DNA of 64,000 nt from Ottelia alismoides (GCA_037367405.1 JAZKJV010008882.1:2046001-2110000), one strand, 5' to 3'. Counted from the first letter of the stretch, positions 33,941 to 43,994 are shown. A program made the numbers and translations. Notes: generated from the sequence alone by a model not told the origin.

Positions 33941-34200
33941 ATTGGGAAACCTGGTAGTCAACACCCATTCATTGGTCGGATAGTGAGGTTGGATGAGACC
34001 AACTTTGCTCGATGGTCAAGGATATTCATGTTGTTTGTGAAGGTTTAAGGCAAGAATATCTTCTACAAATCGAGCATGTTAAGAAGACGATCAAATATAC
34101 CACATTGGTGAAGGGCAATGGGATGGTCTACTCTAGTTCGATAATAGTGTTATCTCATAAATCATTGATGAAATTACATACTAGGATACTCTGCTAGGAG
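33941..34200 (+). pseudogene. Copia-like gag scrap, plus strand
   Basis: HPFIGRIVRLDETNFARWSR followed by IFMLFVKGLRQEYLL resembles the N-terminal block of copia-type gag (LxxxNFxxWSRxFxLFVKG). One base shift separates the two parts. The orientation is opposite to copia-3. Confidence 0.55.
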
Positions 34201-34289
34201 ATTCGGGACAATCTTAAAGATACATAGCAATAGCATCACATCACTGTAAGAATTGTTGTAGGAATAGTATTTATGTTATACTAGATTTG

Positions 34290-35219
34290 AGTATATGTTT
34301 CATTCTTCGCCTGGGCATATGTGGTGGCGAGAATGTCCCACCCCACAAAGCCCTTACAGCGGGCTGATGTAGAATATCATTAGACCATTGGCTATCTCCA
34401 TTGTAAAAGTGTCTGAGAGCCAAACGTGTGCTCATGCGTTGCCCTGCTTCCATGAAGTGTTTCCTCCAATATTGTCGATTGGCACGGGATACATTAGGAT
34501 TTGTTCTCAATTGTTTCTCTCCATAATACTCACGAGATGCATTGCCCACAATTAGTAGTTGGTCCCGTCCATCTTGACGATGGGAGCGGGGCTTTAAATG
34601 CCTGAGAAACTGGAGACAGGTGCATATCAACCTTGTCTTCTACCATGATGAATGAAGGAGACCAGGAAGGACACAACCAAGTGGTAGAATGACCTGATTT
34701 TTGTCTACACTGTTGTGTAAGAAATATGTTGTGTGTACATACTTTGAGCAACTTTGAGCAAAAATTTTCCCACCAACTCTGTCGGCACTCTAGGGCAACC
34801 AAATTGAATTTTAGTTGATCGAATCCAACATGAACTGTACCAAAATTAGTGCTAGATAGTGTCGAAAAGAGTCATACGAGATTCTGAGTGGACAACACTG
34901 ATAATGGGTGCTCCGCCGATCATAACCGTGTATATGCATAATCCTCGAGGTATCATCGAAGCATCAATAAGGCACTGAAAGGGTGCGGGCGCACTATCGA
35001 GGTGCAACAATGGCTAGGCATTGTTGAATGGGGCCTCGTGGAACCACTAGGGGTCTCATAGATGCATGGTTTCCTAGGTGAAGATGGGGGACTGCAAGCA
35101 GATATCGAGGAGGGTTGGGTTGGCCGAGCACGAGATCCAAGGTTGAGAATGATGATGGGTAGGGATTTAGGCATCAAAAAGATACCATAGCTCAAGTCTC
35201 GGACCGATGCTCTAATATC
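34290..35219 (-). pseudogene. Copia-0 gag and leader, split by copia-3
   Basis: On the minus strand MVEDKVDMHLSPVSQAFKAP starts near 34645 (corresponding to MSENKVDVPVTGAFRG in copia-3), followed by the VDGTNY block in a shifted frame, VWLSDTFTMEIAN and a degenerate end near 34290. The leader extends right to 35219. There GATGCTCTAATATCATG contains, on the minus strand, a TGATATTAGAGCATC primer-site remnant. Copia-3 begins immediately after, at 35225. Confidence 0.7.
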
Positions 35220-35224
35220 ATGTG

Positions 35225-35380
35225 TGTTGGAGAAAAATAAGAGCGTTGTTTATTTCTGAGAACCCTAGGCTCTCTTATATAGTAGAGAGGCCTATGGGTA
35301 AATTACATAAAGTGGAAAACAGAACTAAAAAACAAGAAAGAGATACATATGGAATATGGGAAAACATAAATATCTCCACA
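35225..35380 (-). repeat. Copia-3 3' LTR
   Basis: It begins TGTTGGAGAAAAATAAGAGC and ends AAATATCTCCACA. It contains GGCTCTCTTATATAGTAGAG, a TATA-like box. Confidence 0.95.
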
Positions 35381-35396
35381 CTCCCCCTCAAGATGG
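35381..35396 (-). promoter_or_regulatory. Copia-3 polypurine tract
   Basis: On the minus strand ATCTTGAGGGGGAG lies directly before the 3' LTR. Confidence 0.9.
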
Positions 35397-35416
35397 AGCA
35401 CAGATATCGATCATGC

Positions 35417-36600
35417 TCAGCTTGGATGACACTTCTGGAATGATCCTCTGGGCAATGGCTTGGTGAAGATGTCAGTTATTTGCTCTCCAGAGCTGACATG
35501 GGAAGTAGAAATCAGGCCCTTCTGAATCATATCTCTGGTGTAGTGACAATCTACCTCAATATGTTTTGTTCTCTCATGGAACGCAGGGTTGTTTGCAATG
35601 AACAGAGCAACCTGGTTATCATAGCGTAACTCCATGGGTAGAGGAATCTCTATATGTAGATCACCTAGTACTGCTCGGACCCACATCATCTCTGTACTTG
35701 CTTGAGCCATAGCCCTATATTCGGATTCGGCACTTGATCCTGCTACAACTGTTTGTTTCTTGCTTTTCCAAGAAATGAGAGAACTGCCAACGAATATCGC
35801 AAATCCCGAAGTCAATTTCCTATCCTTAGGACAACCTGCATAGTCTGTGTCAGCATATGCGGATACAGAGAGTGTTTCTCCTTTCTTGAATAGTAATCCT
35901 GAGACTGGAGATGATTTTAGATATCTCAATATCATATATATAGCATCCATATGTACCTGTCGAGGTTGCTCCATGAATAGACTCACTCGACTCACTGCAA
36001 ATGCAATATCTGGTCTGGTGATTGTAACATAAAGGAGTTTTCCAACCATCTCTCTGTATCTTCTCTTATCGACTTCATCTGTATCATCATCATATAGCTT
36101 CATGCTAGGATCCTTAGGAGTAGTAGAAGGTCGACATCCAATTATGCATGTCTCTGCAAGCATATCTGTAACATACTTTCTTTGGATCATCACAAGACCT
36201 GTGCATTTCTAGCAAATTCCAACCCCAAGAAATACCTTAGGGTGCCCAGATCCTTAGTCACAAATTGACTGCCAAGAAATTCTTTCGCCATCTTGATTCC
36301 CTGCTCATCATCCCCCGTAACAACTATATCATCAACATACACCATGATAGCAATTGTACCTCTAGGCATCTTCTACACAAATAAAGAATGGTCTGCATTT
36401 GACCTCTTGAATCCTGTCGTTCAATCAGATCTGAAAGCTTTTGGAACCAAGCTCTAGGACTCTGTTTAAGGCCGTATATTGCCTTATAAAGTTTACAAAT
36501 ATGTTGACATACCCCCTCAGCAACAAACTTCGGAGGCTGCTGCATATAGACCTCTTCTTGTAGATCTTCATACAAAAATGCATTTTTTACGTCAAGCTGG
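35417..36600 (-). pseudogene. Copia-3 reverse transcriptase C-terminal part and RNase H
   Basis: A 258-residue open frame (36193-35417) runs from the RT thumb (MEQPRQVHMDAIYMILRYLK) into RNase H: ADTDYAGCPKDRKLTSGFAI, SWKSKKQTVVAGSSAESEYR, and the end HYTRDMIQKGLISTSHVSSG with QITDIFTKPLP. The RNase H catalytic residues Asp, Glu (SSAESEY) and Asp (DNQVALF) are present. Upstream, [15 protein letters not shown] and GLKQSPRAWFQKLSDL (36575-36400) and the YVDDIVV catalytic loop near 36330 lie in different frames, so RT is interrupted. Confidence 0.9.
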
Positions 36601-36619
36601 AATAAAGGCCAATCACGTG

Positions 36620-38335
36620 CTACAACAACTGAAAGAATGACACGTAAAGTGGAATGTCGAGCAACCGGAGAAAAAACGTATCCAAGTAATCAACTTTATA
36701 GTTCTGAGTAAAACCACGTGCCACGAGCCTTGCTTTGTAACGATCAAGGCTCCCATCTGCATGGTATTTAACAGTAAACACCCACTTGCAACTAACAACA
36801 AACGCTCCGGGAGGAGGAGAAACAAGGGTCCATGTTCCACGGGACTGCAACGCAACCATTTCTTCTTCCATAGCAAGGCGCCATTTGCTATCTTGCAATG
36901 CATCCTGGTAAGTCCGTGGAACTTCTACAACAGATAGAGCAACTACAAATCTCTGGAAATCGCCTGTAAGACGATGAAAGGAAACCTGGGAGGCAAATGG
37001 GTAGGATGTACAAGTACGCCTCTGCTTCCGAATAGCGATAGGCACGTCCAAGTTTTCATGAACGTCATCCTGCTGCGATCCCTGTAGCAATAGATCTTCA
37101 GGCTCATCGTTAGAAATCACGTTATCAGAACAAACTTGGGGCATGCTGGATGACGGACAATGACCATGAGAAGAAGAGGGCCGACGAGTATAGTATTTTG
37201 GTAAAGGGGGAACAACGGTCACTGGAGGTGGTGAAGGTGGTGGTGAAGGTATGCCAAGAGGCGGTGAGGGAGGTGGTGTAGAAGGTAACTGACTCATAGG
37301 AGGAGGTGGCATGTAGACCTCAGTATCAGAATGGGAAGTAGTCATTCTGTCACCTATAAGAGAGAAAAACATCAAAGATTCAAAGAATGTGATATCGGCG
37401 CTAACAAAGTATTTTCGACGCCACGGATCAAAGCAACGATATCCCTTCTGTGTTCTGGAGTATACCACAAACACACATTTGACAACCCTGGGAGAGAGCG
37501 TATCAAGACCTGGCACCAAATGATGGACAAACACAACACAACCAAAGACACGAGGTGTAAGAGAGAACAACTCCTTCTCAGGAAAGGCTACAGAGAAAGG
37601 AGTTTTCTCACCCAAGAAAGACGCGGGCATGCGATTTACTAGGTAGCAAGCAGTGAGAACCACATCACTCCGAAACGAGCGTGGAGCATGACTCTGAATA
37701 AGTAGGGTTCTAGTGATATCTAATAGATGACGATGTTTCCGCTCTGCAACACCATTTTGCTGTGAAGTGTAAGCACAAGAAGTTTGATGAACTATACCAC
37801 GAGATGAAAAGAACAAGGAAAGAGCTCTAGTACAGAACTCCAATGCATTGTCAGAACGCACAATTTTCACAAAAGAAGAGAAAATATTTTGAACTTCATT
37901 GATAAACATTTGAATCACATCTCCTGCTTCAGATTTATTCTTCAATAAAAACACCCAAGACAAGCGAGAAAAATCACCTACGACAACAAGATAGAACCTG
38001 TGTCCCTGGTAGTCAGGAACACGACTGAGACCCCAAATATCAATATGGACTACCTCAAACAAGAAGCTACTGCTCCGACTCTGACGACTCAGGAAAGTAG
38101 ACCGATGATGCTTTCCCAATTGACATGCTTCACACTGGAAGGACGACCTTGGAGAAATCTGGGGCAAAACGCGACACATCTTCTGAAGAGGTAGATGACC
38201 AAAATGGAGATGCCATGTATATGGAGAGTCTGATCCTGTAGAGTGGAAAGATACGCCGACATAGGGAGTACGGACCAGACGATAGAGACCGTTCTGCTGA
38301 CGGCCACAACCAATCACTTTGCCCGAAGGTATGTC
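36620..38335 (-). CDS. Copia-3 GAG-pre-integrase, integrase and start of RT
   Basis: A continuous 565-residue minus-strand frame (38317-36620) is the longest in the window. It contains the zinc-binding region HLHFGHLPLQKMCRVLP with CEACQLGKHHRS, the integrase core with HIDIWGLSRVPDYQGHRFYL (first Asp), IVRSDNALEF (second Asp) and QQNGVAERKHRHLLD (catalytic Glu retained). It continues with a proline-rich hinge near 37200-37320, then the RT start CKWVFTVKYHADGSLDRYKA and [15 protein letters not shown]. The DDE triad looks complete. The frame is lost near 36640 in RT, so a full polyprotein cannot be made. Confidence 0.9.
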   Translation of the reverse strand, partial: DIPSGKVIGCGRQQNGLYRLVRTPYVGVSFHSTGSDSPYTWHLHFGHLPLQKMCRVLPQISPRSSFQCEACQLGKHHRSTFLSRQSRSSSFLFEVVHIDIWGLSRVPDYQGHRFYLVVVGDFSRLSWVFLLKNKSEAGDVIQMFINEVQNIFSSFVKIVRSDNALEFCTRALSLFFSSRGIVHQTSCAYTSQQNGVAERKHRHLLDITRTLLIQSHAPRSFRSDVVLTACYLVNRMPASFLGEKTPFSVAFPEKELFSLTPRVFGCVVFVHHLVPGLDTLSPRVVKCVFVVYSRTQKGYRCFDPWRRKYFVSADITFFESLMFFSLIGDRMTTSHSDTEVYMPPPPMSQLPSTPPPSPPLGIPSPPPSPPPVTVVPPLPKYYTRRPSSSHGHCPSSSMPQVCSDNVISNDEPEDLLLQGSQQDDVHENLDVPIAIRKQRRTCTSYPFASQVSFHRLTGDFQRFVVALSVVEVPRTYQDALQDSKWRLAMEEEMVALQSRGTWTLVSPPPGAFVVSCKWVFTVKYHADGSLDRYKARLVARGFTQNYKVDYLDTFFLRLLDIPLYVSFFQLL

Positions 38336-38740
38336 CTAAAAAACAAGAGACGATGAGTCAAAAATAGCTCGGCAGTTCAAATCCTTTGTAATCTGGCTAA
38401 TGGACAGTAAACTCATAGAGAAATCGGGAGCACATAACACATTCTGCAGTCGCATGGAAGGCGTCAAGTTAATCTTCCCCTGTCCTGTAATCGGGAAATG
38501 TGTCCCATTGGCTATCATCACAGTCCGTCCTGAAGAGACCGGTCTATATGCAGTAAGTTGCTCTTTGTCCCCACAAAGATGATGTGTTGCTCCAGAATCC
38601 ATAATCCAGTCCGTAATCATAGATCCATCACAAGAGGTGAGAGCATAAGAACTACCTGAGGTACTGGCTGTAGCAGGTGAACTGGCAAAGGCAGAGACGG
38701 CCACATCTGACTGGCTTCCAGGAGCTGTATCAGGAGGCAT
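38336..38740 (-). pseudogene. Copia-3 aspartic protease region
   Basis: ITDWIMDSGATHHLCGD carries the intact D-S-G-A-T active-site motif of copia proteases. IANGTHFPITGQGKINLTPS and LQNVLCAPDFSMSLLSIS follow. It is joined to the integrase frame only through a stop near 38336-38338. Confidence 0.85.
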
Positions 38741-39625
38741 GATATTCCTCAGTATGGCAACGAGATCATCGAATCGTTAGTCCAACGAGGAAGGTGCAGG
38801 GGACTCAACTTGTTCTGCTACCCGAGCCGATGCTGGAAAACCATGCTTAGAATAACATGTATCCTCGGAATGGTCAGGGTGACGACAATAATTTCATGGT
38901 TGACGAATCCGACCCCCACGACCCCGAGGGCCACGACCACGAAAAGTAGAGGAGCCACCTCTTCCTCTGGAGGCGGCCATCGCTGAAGGTGTCTGGCTAG
39001 TAGTCGAGCTTGGAATAGTGATTCGACTCAGTCAGCGGAAAGCTCCCTCCATAGGAGGAATAGTAGCGTCAACAAGAATCTGAGACCGGACAACATCGTA
39101 CTCTGGATCAAGTGTAGCCAGGAATACACCTACCATGGTAGCATTCCTGTATGTCTTCTAATACTCAGGAGTGGCCGTCAACGGCATGAAGCTATGGAGC
39201 TTCTCAAACATTCCTCGTAGGGATGTGTACAGTGAGTGAAGGGGACGCCCATTTTGTTTGACTATAAAAATATCATGTTGCAATTGAAGTATCTTGGTCT
39301 CATTCCGCGCCTGCGAATATGTCGCCGCTAGAATATCCCACATAGCCTTGGTCGTGGGCTGATGTAGTACATCGTTGGCGATCTCTATCGTCAACGTCCC
39401 AGATAGCCAGACTTTGGCATACGCATCGTTCGCCTCCCACGAGGCATTCACCCTAGTCTTCTCCACCGGCTCCTCTTCGGTAAGGATATGCTTCTTACCA
39501 TTCGACTTCATCGAGCTCATGAACTGCATAGCCTAGAGCTCATAATTTGTCCCGTCCATTTTCACAATAGGCGCTGGACCTCTGAATGCGCCAGTGACGG
39601 GTACATCGACCTTGTTTTCAGACAT
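38741..39625 (-). pseudogene. Copia-3 gag with premature stops
   Basis: It starts at ATG 39625 with MSENKVDVPVTGAFRG, then VKMDGTNYEL, and a TAG replaces the usual Trp of the LWAMQF block (near 39531). The open piece 39529-39158 continues as MQFMSSMKSNGKKHILTEEE through KAMWDILAATYSQARNE to FEKLHSFMPL. More stops follow near 39155, 39030 and 38895, the last just before a CCHC-like knuckle with C and H at wide spacing (YCRHPDHSEDTCYSKHG). Gag cannot be translated whole. Confidence 0.88.
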
Positions 39626-40144
39626 ATTGCCGGAAGAAGACTGCTACGGGTGCAGGAAACCAAAGTTTGTATGTCTACACAGACATATATGGGTTTGGGT
39701 GCACGTGTAGATTCATGCACACCAACCCAACAACCAACTGACGAAGTTGATAAGCACGGAGCGTGAGAGGCATGTTAACCCAGTCGCACGCTCACCCTCA
39801 CGCCCTAGAAGGTTCAACAACAGCTTGTTGGGGTGCCGCGCACGAAAAACGAGCCACGTGCGAGCCACTGTGCGCACGAGACAACGCGCAAGGAGGCACG
39901 CGAGTAGGCGCGCAAGGTGGCGCGCAAGAGGGTTGTGCGCGTGTGGCCTATTGTATGCGCGAGGAGTGCGCGCGAGGCCTGCTGTGGGCGCGAGGCCTGT
40001 TTTGCGCGCGAGGAAGCGCGCAAGGTCACGACGCGCTCGGCAGTGGTGTGCGAGGCGGCGACGGCATGCGAGGCGGGGCTGGAGGTAGGGTTAGGGGTTT
40101 TCGGGGATCGAGAGCTCCGGTCTAGGACCGCCGCTCTGATACCA
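39626..40144 (-). other. Copia-3 leader, GCGCG-rich, with primer site
   Basis: From 39830 to 40080 the leader is dominated by GCGCGAGG/GCGCAAGG-type degenerate repeats, opposite in composition to the AT-rich LTRs. At 40128-40144 the minus strand reads TGGTATCAGAGCGGCGG just after the LTR, an exact tRNA-Met primer core. Arg-rich open frames over this stretch are composition artefacts. Confidence 0.8.
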
Positions 40145-40299
40145 TGTTGGAGAAAAATAAGAGCGTTGTTTATTTCTGAGAACCCTAGGCTCTCTTATAT
40201 AGTAGAGAGGCCTATGGGTAAATTACATAAAGTGGAAAACAGAACTAAAAATAAGAAAGAGATACATATGGAATATGGGAAAACATAAATATCTCCACA
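40145..40299 (-). repeat. Copia-3 5' LTR
   Basis: 155 bp, matching 35225-35380 except for one substitution and one indel in the AACTAAAAAACAAG stretch. Confidence 0.95.
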
Positions 40300-40560
40300 A
40301 TGTGGAAAGAAAGGAATATTTCCTAAAATAAGATTGTATCGCATGTCTTATAAACCTTACAAGAGATAATGAACTTGAAGCAGGACAAAAAGCCACCGAT
40401 TCACTATTACTTATAGAGAATGCTTTGAGAGAAGTAAAACTTTATGCAACCTATGTGTGTGCATCCAACTCCTAGTGATTGATGAAGGTTGTAATGAGGA
40501 AGATGCCTACTACCTTCTCCGATCACCTATTTGTTTTTCCTCAACCGTCTAATGCATCAC
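40300..40560 (-). repeat. Probable copia-0 5' LTR (start only)
   Basis: After the copia-3 target repeat the sequence continues TGTGGAAAGAAAGGAATATT. Restoring the pre-insertion order places this directly next to the copia-0 primer site at 35205-35219, so it should be the LTR of copia-0. Its outer end is not defined and no second copy is available. Confidence 0.45.
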
Positions 40561-42582
40561 TCTCCTATGACATCAAAGATTAGGTCACCTATTTGTAGCC
40601 AAACTTTGCTGTGTACTCCCTCATCTTCTACCTACCGTTATTATTCAATGTGAGGCATGTCGGTTGAGGAACACCATCAACAAAATTCATTTCAATCTTC
40701 AGATTGGCTATATTCATAGTCGACTTTTACTTAGTTCATAAAGATGTGCAGGATCCCAGTTGCTATCCTATAGGTCGGGAGTTTCGCAATCGTCTTATGA
40801 GCATGCTCCTCGCTCCATAAGATCATTCAATTATTCATCAAAAGCTCTGTTGCATATTTATTTTTGATATTGAGATTACTAGGATTGTTTAAATATAATA
40901 CATTGGAGTTAACCATTTATTTAACTTAGGTTGTAACACGGTTGACTTGCTCGGGTAAGCAACTCAGGTTTGTGTAAGACCCGTATGAGTCAGGTTGAAA
41001 GCATGAGTCAGGAAAATCAGGTCGTGATTTTTACACAGGAGAATTTCCACGTTAAATACTAGTGCACTTATGGTTTAATTGTTATCTTGTGGTTGAAAAT
41101 GCTATGTAACGTTGTAGTTGTTTTTAGAAGGTTGTGATTGCAGTATAGTTGGGTATCGGGCCGGGTCGAGTTTGAGTTGGCCCGACCCAAGCCCATTTAA
41201 GTATATGGGCTAATTGGTCGGGCTTTGGCCCATTTTATTTTCAAATTCCAGGCCCAAGCCCAAACCCAACCCAAACAAAATGGGTCGGGTTCGGGTCAGG
41301 CCGACCCAATTTAATACCTATGTACACCAATATCATATGTTCCGTTCTTCTTGCATTTATCTAGTTGTTTCTATGCATGTGTGCATGTTTAATACTTTAA
41401 GTATGCCAACTAATTCGTGATTCTGACATTAGTTGTAGTTGGAAATAGAAGTGTGGTAAAAGAATATGGAAACTTAAACCACCATTCAATTCATCATTAC
41501 ATATTCTATTGTAACAAATTGATTACTTACCGTTGTACATGCTCTAACACTTGATGACACGGATTCTATTCTTGCATATTAATGTAATAATCTTGCATAC
41601 TAATTTAATAATGTCATCAATCCATGCTAATGGTATGATTATTAATGGGTCTAATTATTTATTCTAAACTCGAAATAAGGATATGAAAGTTCGAACATGG
41701 TATTTTGAGCAAATATGAATATACTGGATATAATATATCACATAGGTCGAGCTATTGGGCTTGCCGGTTTGGGCCTTCTCAGGCTCGAACCCGGCCCAAT
41801 AATCAATATGGGCTCATTTTGAGGCCCACGACCCGCCCACTAAATTTCGAGTTCAGATTTGGTTCGGGTTACGTGTGTCCGATTTTGGGCCGGATCGGGC
41901 CAGCCCAGCCCAATGCCCAACCCAAGATTGCAGTGATCCAGGTTATACAATTCGATCCACCTGCACCTCATCGGCAGGTCTGTGAACCAACAATAGTACT
42001 CCGATGTAGTGGATCTCCCTAATCAATACAATTATGATCATGATCAAAATACAAATATGATATAAATCCCAATATAAATATAATATAAATCCCAACACAA
42101 AAAGGGTAGATTAGAAATCAAACACCTCAACAATATTCTCTTTCTCTTTTAAGTTTTAACACTGAGTTTAAATTTTCATGATGAGAAAGTGTACAAGTAG
42201 AAAAACCATTAACTTATGCCTTAAAAGATTAAGGCATGACTAGGATCTGATGCGTAGTTTGGGGGGATGATGCAGAGCACCTACGATACAAATTCTGTGA
42301 TGTGCTTATGAATCCACTTAGGAACACACCCAATATATACATGTGTTAAAGTATGACGTGATTGAATACACCCAATATATACATGTGTTAAAGTAAGAGA
42401 TGTGATTGTATTGCATGTTCTTTGAGGAGAGCACTGCCTCTTTGGGTTTCATGTCTAGTACTCCTTTAGTACTCCTTTTGCATGGTGAATGTCTCTTTAC
42501 TCGTGATTTTTACCATTTATTCTGCAGTGTATTATCCCAAAAAATATGTCTTGTCGTAATTGCTTTGTAGTTTTTTTTTGTA
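40561..42582. other. No supported gene; GGGCC/CCCGA repeat patches
   Basis: Two patches, 41145-41330 and 41740-41935, are rich in GGGTCGGG, GGCCCAA and GGCCCGAC motifs and look like the ends of one repeat ~600 bp long. Similar spacing is seen in the 25.1-25.9 kb repeat. A tandem duplication (ACACCCAATATATACATGTG, period 42) lies at 42326-42395. Confidence 0.45.
42326..42395. repeat. 42-bp period tandem duplication
   Basis: ACACCCAATATATACATGTG plus TTAAAGTA occurs at 42326 and again at 42368. Confidence 0.85.
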
Positions 42583-42740
42583 TGCAGATCAATTAATGAA
42601 AATCATGGATGGACAATGCGTCATTTCTTGCCCTGGCAGAAAAACATTGACGCGGCACAAGGCTATGCAGACATTGTAATTAAAATCTGGGATGTATGGC
42701 TGTCAATGCTCAAGATGCAGTTTTCTGCTAGGAGTACGCC
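42583..42740 (+). other. Orphan exon-like segment
   Basis: After a TTTTTTTGTATGCAG acceptor-like stretch (ending about 42588) an open frame reads SINENHGWTMRHFLPWQKNI, then DAAQGYADIVIKIWDVWLSM. Its composition looks coding, with conserved-looking Trp and Asp positions, but I do not recognise the family. It lies on the opposite strand to the FAP3-like gene, inside its large intron. It may be a captured exon or a fragment of another gene. Confidence 0.35.
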
Positions 42741-42790
42741 AAACTATGTATAACTTTTTTTTCCTCAAAAACTGTATAATTTTTACTTAC

Positions 42791-43005
42791 CAGCATTTTT
42801 GACGGATTATCCCAAGTCAAATATATGGCAGTTCCTTTTACAAGAGCGCGGCTTTCAAATGTACTGCGAAACAATATCAGAGCAGACTCATCAACTGCAG
42901 TGGGTTCCTTAATTCTTGGAGAGATGACGTCATTCAAAGCATTCCAAAATGTTCTACCATCCACATCTCTGATCAGGACAATTTTCAACGATTTCTTTAT
43001 AGAAC
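42791..43005 (-). CDS. FAP3: FAP3-type fatty-acid-binding protein, exon 4 from the end minus one (SIKKSL...)
   Basis: This 215-bp exon begins after a TTCATTTATAG acceptor and reads SIKKSLKIVLIRDVDGRTFW, NALNDVISPRI, VDESALILFRSTFESRALVK, then GTAIYLTWDNPSKML. These are core strands and helices of the chalcone-isomerase fold as found in plastid FAPs, which bind fatty acids and lack the flavanone-forming activity of true chalcone isomerases. No stop is present. The donor GTAAGT at 42790-42785 ends it in phase 0; the next exon (30095-29932) needs one carried-over base, so the junction would shift frame. Confidence 0.88.
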
Positions 43006-43084
43006 CTATAAATGAATATTGTTTCAATCTTTTTCCCTGATTGGCAATAGTAGACTTCAACAAGAGAGTGATATCTTGGAATAC

Positions 43085-43240
43085 CTTCAAAAATATGCCT
43101 GAACAACGATGAATCTTCTGAAACCTCAGCAACCGTTTTCCCTTTCCATGAACTCAACATTTCAGTCAAGGAATTCTCAGCATAAAACCCAGCAGCATAA
43201 ACTTTGACTCCAATAATTGCAAAAACCTTCTCTCTGTACC
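43085..43240 (-). CDS. FAP3: FAP3-type fatty-acid-binding protein, second visible exon
   Basis: The exon follows a CATTGCAG acceptor and reads YREKVFAIIGVKVYAAGFYA, ENSLTEMLSSWKGKTVAEVS and EDSSLFRHIFE. The VFAIIGVKVYAAGFY strand is diagnostic for the CHI-like FAP group. Its donor GTATTCC is non-consensus at the later positions but GT is intact, and the 79-bp intron to 43005 preserves frame (GAA G|GT TCT). Confidence 0.9.
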
Positions 43241-43321
43241 CTGCAATGTGACAGATTACCTGACCAGAAGGATATGAAACTCTCATGAAAATAAGTAGAA
43301 GGAATGTCCGCGGCAACTTAC

Positions 43322-43423
43322 CTGTGCCAAGTAGATCCATAGTACTTGCACAACCTGGGACTGTCAAATCCTTTTCAAACTTTACACTGGTTTCAGGCTC
43401 AAGAACATATTGAGCACTTCCCA
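43322..43423 (-). CDS. FAP3: FAP3-type fatty-acid-binding protein, first visible exon
   Basis: The exon follows a TGGAACAG acceptor and reads GSAQYVLEPETSVKFEKDLT, then VPGCASTMDLLGTG. It joins in frame to GYREKVF across an 81-bp GTAAGT...GCAG intron. This is the start of the mature CHI-fold domain. The plastid transit peptide exon should lie further right, but 43424-44045 does not contain it and the 12.9-kb palindrome begins just beyond. The 5' end is therefore missing or very distant. Confidence 0.9.
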
Positions 43424-43559
43424 CTGTTCCACAATTACAAAACAATTATTATAATCAATATGTATAACTTGTAAATGCATATGCTACTTATTTTTTAACG
43501 TAAGAATGAGTGTAAACTCAAGGTGAGTTACACTTGGATCAATTAAAAGAAAAATGAAG

Positions 43560-43930
43560 TTACATTACAAGGACCAGGATTCATAGCTGGCCTTAATATG
43601 ATGAATGACGCTCCTGGATGTATGGTTCCTGTTTAAAAACCACTCTATTACGTGATAACCAAATGATCCAGGCCATGACAAGAGAGGTAAGGCACCATCA
43701 CAGGAGGCAATGCAGGCAGATCCCACTGATGACCAAAAACTATTGCCGCACGATGAATCAAGCCAAGGAACATCCAGCCAACTCCAAATCTCCCTCGAGC
43801 AATGACTGCCAAAAAGTGTTCGGCAGATTACATTCCACTCAAACATCTTGGGCAAAGATTGTCAGTCCCCGAATCCCCTTAGCTCTGACCTCCTTCGCAG
43901 AAACACCTTCACTCTGTTGGTAAGACAGAT
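43560..43930 (-). pseudogene. L1-type LINE fragment (zf-RVT/3' region)
   Basis: Minus-strand text contains VICRTLFGSHCSREIWSWLD, then in a shifted frame LVMAWIIWLSRNRVVFKQEP. These resemble the C-terminal part of plant L1 ORF2, where a zinc-binding RVT region is followed by a MAWxIWxxRNxxxF block. It is too short and shifted to be active. Confidence 0.6.
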
Positions 43931-43994
43931 TGTCAAATCAACTTGTAGTCAGCATCATCTTCCCCTAACCTCACGTCCAAGCCCGGTGTGAGAC

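Larger units (their letters stand above)
35225..40299 (-). mobile_element. Copia-3, complete Ty1/copia element with near-identical LTRs
   Basis: LTRs of 156 and 155 bp (35225-35380, 40145-40299) differ by one substitution and one one-base indel. A perfect target duplication ATGTG lies at 35220-35224 and 40300-40304. The interior, read on the minus strand, has primer site, GC-rich leader, gag, protease, integrase, reverse transcriptase, RNase H and polypurine tract. It is the youngest clear insertion in the window. Gag and RT nevertheless carry several stops and shifts. Confidence 0.97.
30096..42790 (-). other. 12.7-kb transposon-filled intron of the FAP3-like gene
   Basis: The segment is bounded on the minus strand by GTAAGT (42785-42790) and TTTTTTGCAG (ending 30096). 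It contains a GC-rich LTR-like region, two gag relics, the complete copia-3, part of the copia-0 LTR and repeat patches. Intron status is inferred from exon order and orientation, not from transcript data. Confidence 0.7.

Noticed and set aside
39747..40125. Arg/Ala-rich frames over the copia-3 leader
   Set aside because: They are generated by GCGCGAGG repeats in several frames at once and lie in the untranslated leader.
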